A DNA stretch of 64,000 nucleotides, from positions 629,696,995 through 629,760,994 of the forward strand of contig CM053028.1 of NCBI GenBank assembly GCA_028564925.1. The letters are read 5' to 3'. The position numbers were made by a program, and so were the translations under genes. This stretch comes from Lithobates sylvaticus. Its lineage: Eukaryota > Chordata > Amphibia > Anura > Ranidae. Below the pieces are notes generated by a model, which was given only the letters and a program-made list of their open reading frames with translations, searched no databases and had not been told where the DNA came from. Each line of letters begins with the position of its first letter. Within the stretch, counting starts at the first letter, position 1. Shown here one piece after another: positions 20,422 to 29,544 of the stretch.

Positions 20422-22610
20422 ATGAAGACTCTCGCTCAAGCAAGGCTTGCTGTGCGTGGCCGCGCTCCTCGGCCGCCGCCTGGCAACTTGGCCATTTCGG
20501 CGCCGGCGCCCGGAGTGGACCATGCGCAAATGCCACAAATCATTTGATGACCTGCCTCCGATTACGCGGCGACCTGACGGGCGGAGCTAAAAGAACCCTG
20601 GTCGAATCGCGCCGATATATCGCACGCCTGGGCGATTGTGTTGCCTGCCACACCGCAATAAATCCCAGCCCATGGGTGGTGGCTGGCGCTGGAGACGCCA
20701 TTCGGCAAGATCTATTCCACCAATATCTCGCCCGACGCCGATACGGGCATGGGCAAATACAGCTTCGAGCAGTTCGACCGCGCCATGCGCAAGGGCGTCG
20801 CGGCCGATGGCCGCAACATGTACCCGGCCATGCCCTATCCCTCCTAACGCCAAGATGACGGCCGAGGACATGCAGGCCCTGTACGCCTATCTGCTGCAGG
20901 CGTGGCGCCCGTGAAGGCGGCCAACAAGGAATCCGACCTGGGCTTTCCCTTCAACCAGCGCTGGGCCTGGCGCTGTGGAACTGGGTGTTTCTGGATGACA
21001 CGCCCTTCCAGCCCAACCGCAGCAAAACTGCCCAGTGGAACCGGGTGCTACCTGGTGCAGGGCCTGGGCCACTGCGGCGCCTGCCATACGCCGCGCGGCG
21101 TGGGCTTCCAGGAAAAGACCATGACCGGCGAGGGCAGCAAGGGCGAGTATTTCCTGGCCGGCGAGACCGGGAGAACTGGACGCGCGCTGAGCCTGCGCAA
21201 TCTGTGGACACCCGAGGAAACCGCCCAGTTGCTCAAGACCGGCGCAACAGCCACGGCACGGTCTCCGGCAACATGTCGACGTGGTGCAGCACAGCACGCA
21301 TTACATGAGCGATGCGGACCTGCTGCCATTGCACTTATCTGAAGTCACTGCCCGCAGGCAAGAAACGACCTGCCCATGCAGGTGGCCCAGGGGCCCGGGG
21401 CCGGTCATCGCCCCGCATCCGGCGTCGCAGGTTTCCGTGCATGCGCCGTCCGCCACCTCGCAGTGTCTTCGGACGTGCCTGCCGATCTCTACGCCAGCCG
21501 TGGCGGCCTGGGCTATCTGCAGTTCTTCGCCGACTGCCTACCGTGCCGATGGCGCGGCGTGAAGGACGTGTTCCCGCCGCTGGCCGGCAATTTCTCGCTG
21601 CAGTCGCAGGACCCGTCCACGCTGATCCATCTGATGCTGGTGGGCTGGAAGGCGCCCGTCACGCAAAGCCATGCGCGGCCGCTGACCATGCCGGCCTTCG
21701 CACAGCTTAAGGATGCGGAGATTGCCGACATCCTCAAACTTCGCCGCAAGAGCTGGGGCCGTGCCGAGTGCGCGCGAGATCCCATGCCAAGGAGGTGCAA
21801 TCCATGCGCAAGCAGCTCGATGCCAAGGGCGAAAGCGCACGCCCCTTCGAGACGCCACGCCCTGCCGCCATGCTGGACGTATCAACGCGAAGCAAACTGG
21901 TCTAACGGCGCCCCTGAACATAGAGACGCGTGACCTGCGGCCCAGGAATGTGGGCAATGCGCTGAAACTGCGCCAGCTGCCATCTGAACGCGGGCACGGT
22001 GGCCGGAATGGTTCGCCCTACATCGTTGTTTGTCTCGGCCATTCTTCCCCGGCTATGCGCCGCGCGCGGGCCGCGTCATCACGCTGGAGGATCGCATCAA
22101 TGGCTGCTTTCCTGCGCTCCATGAACGGCAAGCCGCTGCCGCTGGAGTCCGACGAGATCAAGGCCATGTGGCCTACTTCGACTGGATGCGCCGCGAACCA
22201 AACCCGAAGACAAGGTCGAAGGCCGGGGGGTGGGCAAGATCAGCCAGTCCATCTTGCCCAACGTGGACAACGGCAAGAAGGTCTATGCGGCCCAGTGCGC
22301 GGTCCTGCCATGGCGGCGAGGGCGAGGGCGTGAAGAACGCCAAGGGCCAGTGGGTCTATCCGCCGCTGTGGGGTGGACGAGTCCTTCAACAACGCGCGGG
22401 CATGGCGCGCACCTACACGGCAGCGGCCCTTCGTCAAGCCGCAACATGCCCATCGCCTTCCATGGCAACTTCCCGCTGGGCCAGGGCGGCCTCAGCGACC
22501 AGGAGGCCAGTGGACGTGGCCTGAGTACTTCAGCCACCAGCCGCGCCCGGACTTTGCCACAAGCACAAGACTGGCCCAAGACAAGAAGCCGGCCGATGCG
22601 TCGGTACTGA
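20422..22610 (+). CDS. Multiheme cytochrome c: three-heme dehydrogenase-type part joined to a TsdA-like diheme part
   Basis: MKTLAQARL begins a signal peptide. Heme sites: CVACH (near 20,645), CGACH (near 21,074) and a third CxxCH-like site near 21,530-21,550 broken by an indel, with GLALETPFGKIYSTNISPDA-like spacing and GVKDVFPPLAGNFSLQSQDP; this is the tri-heme subunit pattern of periplasmic alcohol/gluconate dehydrogenases. The reading then continues without a convincing new start into LNIETRDLRP, NALNCASCHLNAGT, GYAPRAGRVITLEDRINGC, SMNGKPLPLESDEIKAM, CAVCHGGEGEGVKNAKGQWV and NMPIAFHGNFPLGQGGLSDQ, the blocks of TsdA-like thiosulfate-dehydrogenase cytochromes, ending PADARY. Whether one or two proteins is inference: stop codons around 21,903 disappear if two extra A bases there are errors. 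Many indels. Confidence 0.72.
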
Positions 22611-22664
22611 ATGCGCCATCGAGGGAGAAGAAGGCGTTCCCGCCACGCGGCGGGAGCCTGACAG

Positions 22665-22702
22665 GGCGGGGCAGGGAGCGAGTCCTGCCCCGCCTTTTTT
22701 TC
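22665..22702 (+). terminator. Strong intrinsic terminator
   Basis: Eleven-base GC stem (22,665-22,675 with 22,684-22,694), eight-base loop and eight T, about 55 bases after the cytochrome stop. Confidence 0.93.
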
Positions 22703-22854
22703 GAGGGCATTGCCCAGTCTTGCGCGCGCTGCAGGTCCTTCTTGGCGGCGGCCAGTTCATTGCCCAGCCCCTGCACGTGTTGCTTGCCGTTGACTGGCCA
22801 TCTGCTGCAGCCGGCAGGCTGGTTCCAGCCTTCCGGCAGCGCGTTCGGGCGTGC

Positions 22855-23614
22855 TCAGCCCGCTCGCTGCTGCAGCACCGGCACCGAGGAGACCAGCAGC
22901 GCCACGCGGACAGGCACAGCAGCCCAGCACGATCTGCCGAACCGTGCCTCGCTGATACCGATATAGAGCCTGGAGCCCAGCAGCGCGATGGAATGAGGCA
23001 TGGCCGGGCGCCATCGATGGCGAACAGCGGCAGCATGCTGCGCGTGACCATGCCGGTGCCCAGGTAGGTGGCCATGGTCACGGCCAGCATGGACAGGTTG
23101 AAGTTCTGGATGACGGAGCGCTGCTCATCCTTGGGGTAGCCGCGCAGCGTACACCACAGCGTGGGCAGCGTGCCCGTGAAGCCGCCCAGTCCGCCCATCA
23201 CGCGCCGCCCGCCAGGCCCACGGCGCCGTCCTGCCACCTGGCCGCCGCGCGCCAAGCCTGGGCAGGCCGGGCCGACAGCAGCATTACCGGGCACCACAGC
23301 ACCAGCATGCCGCCCAAGCAGGGCCTTGAACCAGGCCATGTCCAGGTGCGGCAGCAGCAAGACGCCCCACGGAATGCCGGCAAGACCGCCCAGGATGAAG
23401 GCAGCAGCTTTGCCAGCGCAAACCCGCGCCGCACGGTGATGGCCGACAGCACCTGGCCCAGCAGCGAGCCGAAGACGGTGAGCACGCCGCATCGCGCGGC
23501 TCCAGCACCCAGGCCCTGAACGACATGCCACCATGCCGAAGGCAAAGCCCGACAGGCCCTGCACGAATCGCCGCCGCCGCGACCCAGCGCGATGATGAAA
23601 AACATGCCATCCAT
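22855..23614 (-). CDS. TauE/SafE family permease
   Basis: Reads MDGMFFIIALGRGGGDFVQG then GLSGFAFGMVA, and later VGLAGGVMGGLGGFTGTLPT (the conserved G-x-G-G-x-x-G repeat), TLRGYPKDEQRSVIQNFNLS, MLAVTMATYLGTGMVTRSML and a final hydrophobic VALLVSSVPVLQQRAG. These are the two glycine-rich repeats and eight-helix plan of TauE/SafE, inner-membrane exporters of sulfite, sulfoacetate and similar organic anions. About 250 codons. The start has AGGA nine bases upstream. It diverges from a LysR regulator, its probable controller. Four or more frame changes. Confidence 0.82.
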
Positions 23615-23671
23615 GGTCTGCCTGGTCCTTTCGTTTTGGGTGTGCAAGACGCAGGAATTCTGGAACGCATG

Positions 23672-23721
23672 CATAAGCAGAAATTCGTTTGTTTTTATTG
23701 TTCAATATGGTTTTGCTTATG
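23672..23721. promoter_or_regulatory. Candidate LysR operator between tauE-like and lysR-like genes
   Basis: An exact 8-bp inverted repeat, CATAAGCA at 23,672-23,679 and TGCTTATG at 23,714-23,721, flanks an AT-rich segment in the 174-base divergent intergenic region. LysR-type proteins bind such dyads near the promoter they control. The spacing is wider than one half-site pair usually shows, so this may be two partial sites. Confidence 0.4.
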
Positions 23722-23788
23722 ACGCGCCGCGCCTGAATCCAGCCGCAAAAACCGCACTGCATCGACCGCTGCCCAACTGGCCCACCGC

Positions 23789-24684
23789 ATGGCCACGCGT
23801 TTGAAGATGAAGCATTTGCTGCTGCTGCGCTCCATCAGCGAGCTGGGCACGCTGACCCCGTGGCCGAACGCATGGCCACCAGCAGCCCGCCGTGACCCAG
23901 GCCCTGGCCGAGCTGGAGTCATTGTTTCGGCGCGCCGCTGTTCCTGCGTTCTGCACGCGGCATGGAGCCAACGGAGCTGGGCGCGCTGGTGCTGGCGCGC
24001 GCCGGGGCATGCTGGCCGATCTGGACCATTGGCCCACGACATCGAGGGGGGCCGTGGGGCAGCAGCGTGCGGCGCACCTTCAGGTGGGTGTCATCCCCTT
24101 CCTGCCGGCGCGCATGCTGGCCGATGCCATCGGCAGGACGCGGCGCAAGGCCGCCGCATCACGGTCACGCTGCATGAGGGACACCAGCGACCGCCTGCTG
24201 CAAAAGTTGCGCGCACATGAGCTGGACTGCGTGATTGGCCGCGCCTCGCCGTACTGGACATGAGCGGCATACGGCACAGCGTGCTTTATGAGCAGGAGCC
24301 TCGCTGATCGCCCACCGCAGCCTGGCCACGCGGCTGGGCGCCGACCTCTGCAGTGGGCCGAACTCGCGGGGGCTTGACTGGGTGCTGGGCCAGCGCCGCA
24401 CGCCCATGCGCGAGCAGATCACCGACTTTTTTCCTGCGCGCGGGCGTGGAGCCGCCGCCGCCGTTTTGTGGAAAAACGCTCTCGGCCAAGTGATCGGCGA
24501 AATGGTGGCGGCCAATGAGCGGGCCGTGTCCATCGTGCCGGCCGACAATGCCGAGGAACTGATGCGCATCGCGGGCGTGGGCATTGTGCGCCACCGTTTT
24601 GGCTGGACCCTGCCACCCATCACCCTGTTCGAGCGCAAGGCGGGCGGGCAGTACGAGGAGCAGCGCCTGTTCGCCCAGCCCTGA
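23789..24684 (+). CDS. LysR-type transcription regulator
   Basis: MATRLKMKHLLLLRSISELG and, one frame over, MATSQPAVTQALAELESLF form the winged helix-turn-helix of LysR proteins (residues about 10-65). The effector domain shows LQVGVIPFLPARMLADAI, DRLLQKLRAHELDCVIGRAS, SLATRLG, LDWVLGQRRTPMREQITDFF, VIGEMVAANERAVSIVPADN and VGIVRHRF. About 300 residues. It probably responds to a ligand handled by the divergent TauE-like permease, as LysR genes often regulate their neighbour. Several indels; the C-terminus may extend 30-40 bases past the stop given. Confidence 0.82.
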
Positions 24685-24700
24685 AAGAGGTTTGCTCCGA

Positions 24701-25573
24701 TCAGTTGACTGGTGGCCGCTTGAAGAGCGCAGCCAGCAGTGGCGCCAGGTGGGAAATCCAGGGCAAAGCGGGCGCGGTCCACGAAGAAGGCCTCGCAGGC
24801 CACGGCGAAGAATTCGGCGGCGCCGTGGCGCCATAGCATCCAGCCAGGGCCATTCGCGCCAAAGCGCTCGGCGATGGTGATCTGCTCACGAAAGTCGTCG
24901 TAGGCCGGCGCCAGGCGGCCTGCCATATCTCGCGGGCCTGGCGCGCGGAGCTGCTGCCCATGAAGCCCGGCCGGCAGGGGCGGGCAGCCGTCGGCAAACC
25001 GCCGTTGCGCATGTCGATCTTGTGGGCGAATTCGTGGATCACCACATTGGCGGGTTGGCCGCCGTGGCCATGGTGGCTGGCATGAGACCCGCGGCCTGCG
25101 CCAATGGCCTGCCAGCTCAGCATGACGGGGCCGCCCATGCATGCTCGCCCATGATCACTTCGTCGTAGTCGTGGATGACGCCGGCCTCGTCCATGCTCTG
25201 GCGCCGCGCCCACGGCATCGCCCGGGTGCACCACGATGCCGACAAGTCGTCATACCAGGACAGCGCGCCCTGCGGCTCTCCCCAGTGCAGCAGGGGCAGG
25301 CAGGCCTGGGCGGCAATCTCCAGCGCCATGGCATCGCTCACTTGCAGGCCGTGCGCACCGTGGAAGAGCGCTTGCGCTGCAGGAAGACGTGCGGCCAGTG
25401 CGCGCAGCTTGGATTGCTCCTCCGCGAGCGTCAAGCGATGCGAGAAAAGGGTAGGCGGCCAGCGTGGACAGCCACAGCGGCGCTGGGAAATCTCGGGCAC
25501 CGGCGACACCGTGGAGCGTGCGCGGCGGCCCAGTCTGCGGACACCAGCTGCCCATTTGTTGCCAAAGGCTCAT
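24701..25573 (-). CDS. mtfA: MtfA-type zinc peptidase (M90)
   Basis: MtfA is a cytoplasmic zinc aminopeptidase that in E. coli binds the glucose repressor Mlc. The zinc site is clear: NVVIHEFAHKIDMRNG (HExxH). Upstream are QALFHGAHGLQVSDAMALEI, AAQACLPLLHWGEPQGALSW and GVIHDYDEVIMGEHAWAGP; downstream AYDDFREQITIAERFG and AAEFFAVACEAFFVDRARFA. C-terminus LLAALFKRPPVN. About 290 residues, slightly longer than E. coli MtfA (265). The ATG overlaps the upstream lpxH stop as ATGA, so the two are probably one transcript. Four or more frame changes. Confidence 0.87.
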
Positions 25574-26162
25574 GGCGGGCTGGCCTGTTCAAGAACATCG
25601 GACAGCGGCAGGCGCTGCAGGCCCATGCCGCGCTCCCAGCGCAGCACCCTCGGCGCGGGGCGCGGCGCCGCCAGATCCATCGCTGAGCACGAAGCGCCGC
25701 AGGCCATCGCCCAGAGTCATGGGTCGGCCGGGCGGTTGCGTGTGGCCGTGGATCAGGGTGGCGGCACCTGCGGCATGCAGCCAGCTGCGCGTGGCCTGCG
25801 CGTCGAGGTCGGCATAGTTGGGCATGGCGGCGCCAATGGCCGTCCGATTCCCGCTTGCGCGATTCGCTCTCCTCCGAATGCCGCGTGCCTGGTCGCGGCG
25901 CACCTGCAGCGGCTGGGCCAGGAAGCCGGCCTGCCAGGCCGCCGAGCGGCATGGCGCGAAAGCGCTGGTAGTCCACATCGTCCAGCACAGGCTCGCCATG
26001 CTGAGCAGGATGCGCTGGTCGCCGCAGTCAAGCACGGTGGGATCGGTCAGGTGGGTCGTGCCGCACAGCGCATCGAACTGCGCGCCGGTCAGGAAGTCGC
26101 GGTTGCCCTGCATGAAAACAGCGGCGTGCGGGTGGCTGCCGCGCGCATGGCGGTGGGCAGTC
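25570..26162 (-). CDS. lpxH: UDP-2,3-diacylglucosamine diphosphatase, N-terminus lost in gap
   Basis: Lipid A biosynthesis: hydrolyses UDP-2,3-diacylglucosamine to lipid X at the inner membrane face. Seen: FFMQGNRDFLTGAQFDALCG (the GNRDF metallophosphatase motif), THLTDPTVLDCGDQRILLSH (with the GD...SHGE block following), DDVDYQRFRAM, and the late metal site ATLIHGHTQPPG (GHTH-type, here GHTQ as read). C-terminus LPLSDVLEQASPP. The first ~40 residues with the DLHL and GDxFE motifs would lie in the N gap. Frame changes as elsewhere. Confidence 0.85.
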
Positions 26163-26863
26163 NNNNNNNNNNNNNNNNNNNNNNNNNNNNNNNNNNNNNN
26201 NNNNNNNNNNNNNNNNNNNNNNNNNNNNNNNNNNNNNNNNNNNNNNNNNNNNNNNNNNNNNNNNNNNNNNNNNNNNNNNNNNNNNNNNNNNNNNNNNNNN
26301 NNNNNNNNNNNNNNNNNNNNNNNNNNNNNNNNNNNNNNNNNNNNNNNNNNNNNNNNNNNNNNNNNNNNNNNNNNNNNNNNNNNNNNNNNNNNNNNNNNNN
26401 NNNNNNNNNNNNNNNNNNNNNNNNNNNNNNNNNNNNNNNNNNNNNNNNNNNNNNNNNNNNNNNNNNNNNNNNNNNNNNNNNNNNNNNNNNNNNNNNNNNN
26501 NNNNNNNNNNNNNNNNNNNNNNNNNNNNNNNNNNNNNNNNNNNNNNNNNNNNNNNNNNNNNNNNNNNNNNNNNNNNNNNNNNNNNNNNNNNNNNNNNNNN
26601 NNNNNNNNNNNNNNNNNNNNNNNNNNNNNNNNNNNNNNNNNNNNNNNNNNNNNNNNNNNNNNNNNNNNNNNNNNNNNNNNNNNNNNNNNNNNNNNNNNNN
26701 NNNNNNNNNNNNNNNNNNNNNNNNNNNNNNNNNNNNNNNNNNNNNNNNNNNNNNNNNNNNNNNNNNNNNNNNNNNNNNNNNNNNNNNNNNNNNNNNNNNN
26801 NNNNNNNNNNNNNNNNNNNNNNNNNNNNNNNNNNNNNNNNNNNNNNNNNNNNNNNNNNNNNNN
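26163..26863. other. Assembly gap of 701 N
   Basis: Run of N that separates bacterial DNA on the left from vertebrate transposon DNA on the right. No sequence bridges the two, so the join is unsupported within this window. Confidence 0.99.
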
Positions 26864-26865
26864 AG

Positions 26866-29436
26866 AAAAGTTCTTTGGTGTGGGCCTTTTTTGAGACGAG
26901 TGCAGCAGATCGCACCACTGCTATTTGCAATATTTGTCTCAAGCGTATCTCGCGTGGCCAAAACATCAGCCGCTTGGGCACGACAAGCATGACCAGACAT
27001 ATGGCGACCTGCCATGCAGCTCGTTGGCAGGCACACATAAAAGACCCACACCAAAGAACTAAGCGGACCTCTCCTTGCTCCTCCTCAGCTGGGATCTCCA
27101 TCCCCACTACACCTTCAGTCCTCTCTGAAAGCTGCTCTGAGAGGACTGAAGGTGTAGAATTCGGTGTGTCACAACCAAGTACTTGCAGTACACCGACGTC
27201 CGATTGCAGCAGGCAAATTTCCCTGCCCCAGCTGCTGGACCGTAGAAAGAAGTACACTCCCAGCCATCCACATGCCCAGCGGTTGAATGCTAGCCTTGCT
27301 AAATTGCTAGCACTTCAACTGCTGCCTTTTCAGTTGGTAGACTCGGCCCCCTTCCGTGAGTTTGTTCAATGTGCGGTTCCTCAGTGGCAGGTTCCCAAAC
27401 GCCACTTTTTCTCGCGGAAGGCGATTCCGTCTCTCTACCGGCATGTGGAGGGCAATGTCCATGCCTCGCTGGACAGGGCGGTCAGCGGTAAGGTGCATAT
27501 TACCGCTGACTCATGGTCCAGCAGGCATGGACAGGGACGGTACCTTTCTTTCACGGCCCATTGGGTCACTCTATTGGCAGCTGGGAGGGATGCAGGACAA
27601 GGTGCAGTAGTGTTGGAGGTTGTTCCGCCACCACGCCTCCAAAACGCGACTACTGCTACTGGTTGTGACACACCTCTCTCCTCCACCCCCTCCTCTTCTT
27701 CTTCCTCCAGTGCTCTGTCCTTGGAACCAGCGGTGCTCCGTAGGCGTACAAGGGGCTACGCAAGTACGCAGGCAAAAAGATGCCATGCCGTGCTTGCGCT
27801 GGTGTGTTTGGGGGACAGGAGCCACACTGGGCCAGAGGTTCTGGCAGCTCTGCAGGGGCAGGCCGAGAGGTGGTTGACGCCACGTCAGCTTAAGCCAGGA
27901 ATGGTCGTTTCTGACAATGGCACCAACCTCCTCTCCGCCCTGCGACAGGGGCAGCTCACCCATGTGCCCTGCATGGCTCACGTCCTCAACCTGGTGGTGC
28001 AGCGGTTCTTGGGCAGGTTCCCAGGCTTACAGGATGTCCTGAGGCAGGCCAGGAAAGTCTGTGTGCATTTCCGCCGATCTTATAATGCCAGTGCTCGGCT
28101 GACTGAGCTGCAAAAGGAGCTGAACCTGCCCAAGAACCGCCTAATATCTGACATGCCCACCAGGTGGAACTCAACGTTGGCCATGCTGCAGCGACTGCAC
28201 ACGCAGCAGAGGGCCATCAATGAGTACCTTTGCGACTACGGCACCAGGACAGGGTCAGGGGAGCTTGGTTTTTTTTTTTCCCCACGTCAGTGGAGCATGA
28301 TCAGGGATGCATGCACTGTCCTCTCACCATTTGAGGAGGCCACGAGGATGGTGAGCAGTGACAGTGCATGCATCAGTGACACTGTCCCTCTTGTCCACCT
28401 GTTGGAGCATACGCTGCGTGGGATAATGGACAGGGCACTTGAGGCAGAACAGAGGCAGGAAGAGGAGGACTTCCTTGCCTCTCAAGGCCCCCTTTATCCG
28501 GACAGTGTTCCTTCTGTCCCACCCATCACACAGGAAGAGGATGAGGAGGAGGAGGAGGAGGAGGAGGAGGAGGAGGATTGTGTGAGCATGGAGGTGGAGC
28601 CTGGCACTCAGCATCAGCAGCAGCAGTCTTTTAGGGATGATGTACAGTCCCAACAAACCAGTGGACTTGTACGTGGCTGGGAGGAGGTGGCTGGCGATCA
28701 TGTCATCCTCAGTGACCCAGAAGACTCCGGACCGAATGCCTCAGCTAACCTACGCTGCATGGCCTCCCTGATCCTGCAAAGCCTGCGGAAGGATCCTCGT
28801 GTTCTTCGGATCAAGGAGAGGGACCATTACTGGCTGGCCACTCTCCTTGATCCGCGGTACAAGGGTAAGGTTGCGGACCTTATCTTGCCGTCGCAGAGGG
28901 AGCAGAGGATGAGACATCTCAGGGAGGCCTTGCAGAAAGGTCTGTGCAACGCGTTCCCAGAAACTGGGAGGCTACAAACTCCTGGTCCTGGGCGACGAGT
29001 TGCTGAGGCTTCGGTCAGTGGCAGAAGGAGCGGTGGGGAAGGTGGACGTCTGACCGATGCGTTCAGACAATTTTTTAGTCCGCAGCCCCAAGGTATGATC
29101 GGTTCCAGCAACCATCGCCAGCGTCTGATATACATGGTGCAGGAATACCTTGGGGCAAGGTCAGACTTGGACACCTTTCCCACCGAAAATCCTCTGGCTT
29201 ACTGGGTCCTGAGGATGGATCACTGGCCAGAGCTTGCACAGTATGCAATTGAGCTACTGGCCTGTCCTGCCTCCAGCGTTCTTTCCGAACGCACATTCAG
29301 TGCTGCTGGAGGATTTGTGACTGATCATAGGGTGCGCCTGTCCACCGCCTCGGTTGATCGACTGACATTCATCAAAATGAATCAGTCTTGGATCACCACC
29401 AGCTACCAGGCACCTGAGGCGGATATAACCGAATAA
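26866..29436 (+). CDS. hAT transposase with BED zinc finger (5' partial, otherwise open)
   Basis: About 857 codons without a stop. Numbering from the TTG at 26,875: BED finger C18/C21/H42/H47 (CNICLKR ... TRHMATCH) preceded by the usual VWAFF; an S/T/P linker; ITADSWSS near residue 208 with the first acidic residue of the hAT catalytic triad; GMVVSDNGTNL near 345 with the second; CMAHVLNLVVQRF near 365; SDMPTRWNSTLAML near 425; a glutamate-rich insert encoded by GAG repeats near 560; TLLDPRYKGK near 657; and the C-terminal dimerisation block ASSVLSERTFSAAGGFVTDH near 800. It cuts and pastes its own family's DNA. Copies elsewhere in this window show that about 260 more N-terminal codons precede the finger, here hidden by the gap. 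The long open frame suggests a young copy. Confidence 0.93.
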   Translation, partial: KSSLVWAFFETSAADRTTAICNICLKRISRGQNISRLGTTSMTRHMATCHAARWQAHIKDPHQRTKRTSPCSSSAGISIPTTPSVLSESCSERTEGVEFGVSQPSTCSTPTSDCSRQISLPQLLDRRKKYTPSHPHAQRLNASLAKLLALQLLPFQLVDSAPFREFVQCAVPQWQVPKRHFFSRKAIPSLYRHVEGNVHASLDRAVSGKVHITADSWSSRHGQGRYLSFTAHWVTLLAAGRDAGQGAVVLEVVPPPRLQNATTATGCDTPLSSTPSSSSSSSALSLEPAVLRRRTRGYASTQAKRCHAVLALVCLGDRSHTGPEVLAALQGQAERWLTPRQLKPGMVVSDNGTNLLSALRQGQLTHVPCMAHVLNLVVQRFLGRFPGLQDVLRQARKVCVHFRRSYNASARLTELQKELNLPKNRLISDMPTRWNSTLAMLQRLHTQQRAINEYLCDYGTRTGSGELGFFFSPRQWSMIRDACTVLSPFEEATRMVSSDSACISDTVPLVHLLEHTLRGIMDRALEAEQRQEEEDFLASQGPLYPDSVPSVPPITQEEDEEEEEEEEEEEDCVSMEVEPGTQHQQQQSFRDDVQSQQTSGLVRGWEEVAGDHVILSDPEDSGPNASANLRCMASLILQSLRKDPRVLRIKERDHYWLATLLDPRYKGKVADLILPSQREQRMRHLREALQKGLCNAFPETGRLQTPGPGRRVAEASVSGRRSGGEGGRLTDAFRQFFSPQPQGMIGSSNHRQRLIYMVQEYLGARSDLDTFPTENPLAYWVLRMDHWPELAQYAIELLACPASSVLSERTFSAAGGFVTDHRVRLSTASVDRLTFIKMNQSWITTSYQAPEADITE
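27107..27157. repeat. Perfect 19-bp inverted repeat inside the transposase frame
   Basis: Arms 27,107-27,125 and 27,139-27,157 (CTACACCTTCAGTCCTCTC and its exact complement) with a 13-base loop. It encodes the S/T/E linker between the BED finger and the catalytic domain. In the second hAT copy only the right arm is present, at the place where another element is inserted. Confidence 0.9.
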
Positions 29437-29544
29437 TTTTTAATGTCACATCCCTTCAAGACTGCCTATGCTGATGCTGAGTGACTGTCCTCTTATGTTC
29501 ACTGACTATCCTCTTCCTCCTCCTCAATGATCCATGCCACCACA
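29437..29544 (+). other. 3' flank of the transposase frame
   Basis: About 108 bases between the stop codon and the tandem array, with T/C-rich CCTCTTCCTCCTCCTC. Also present after the third-quarter copy near 61,090-61,190. No polyadenylation signal of standard form is seen. Confidence 0.5.

Noticed and set aside
1-26162. Horizontal transfer of a 26-kb bacterial segment into the vertebrate genome
   Set aside because: No eukaryotic DNA is interleaved, housekeeping genes are involved, and the only join is an N gap. Contamination explains it more simply.
25818-27257. Open frames of 300-600 codons running across the first gap
   Set aside because: They read through N and join bacterial to vertebrate DNA; they have no meaning.
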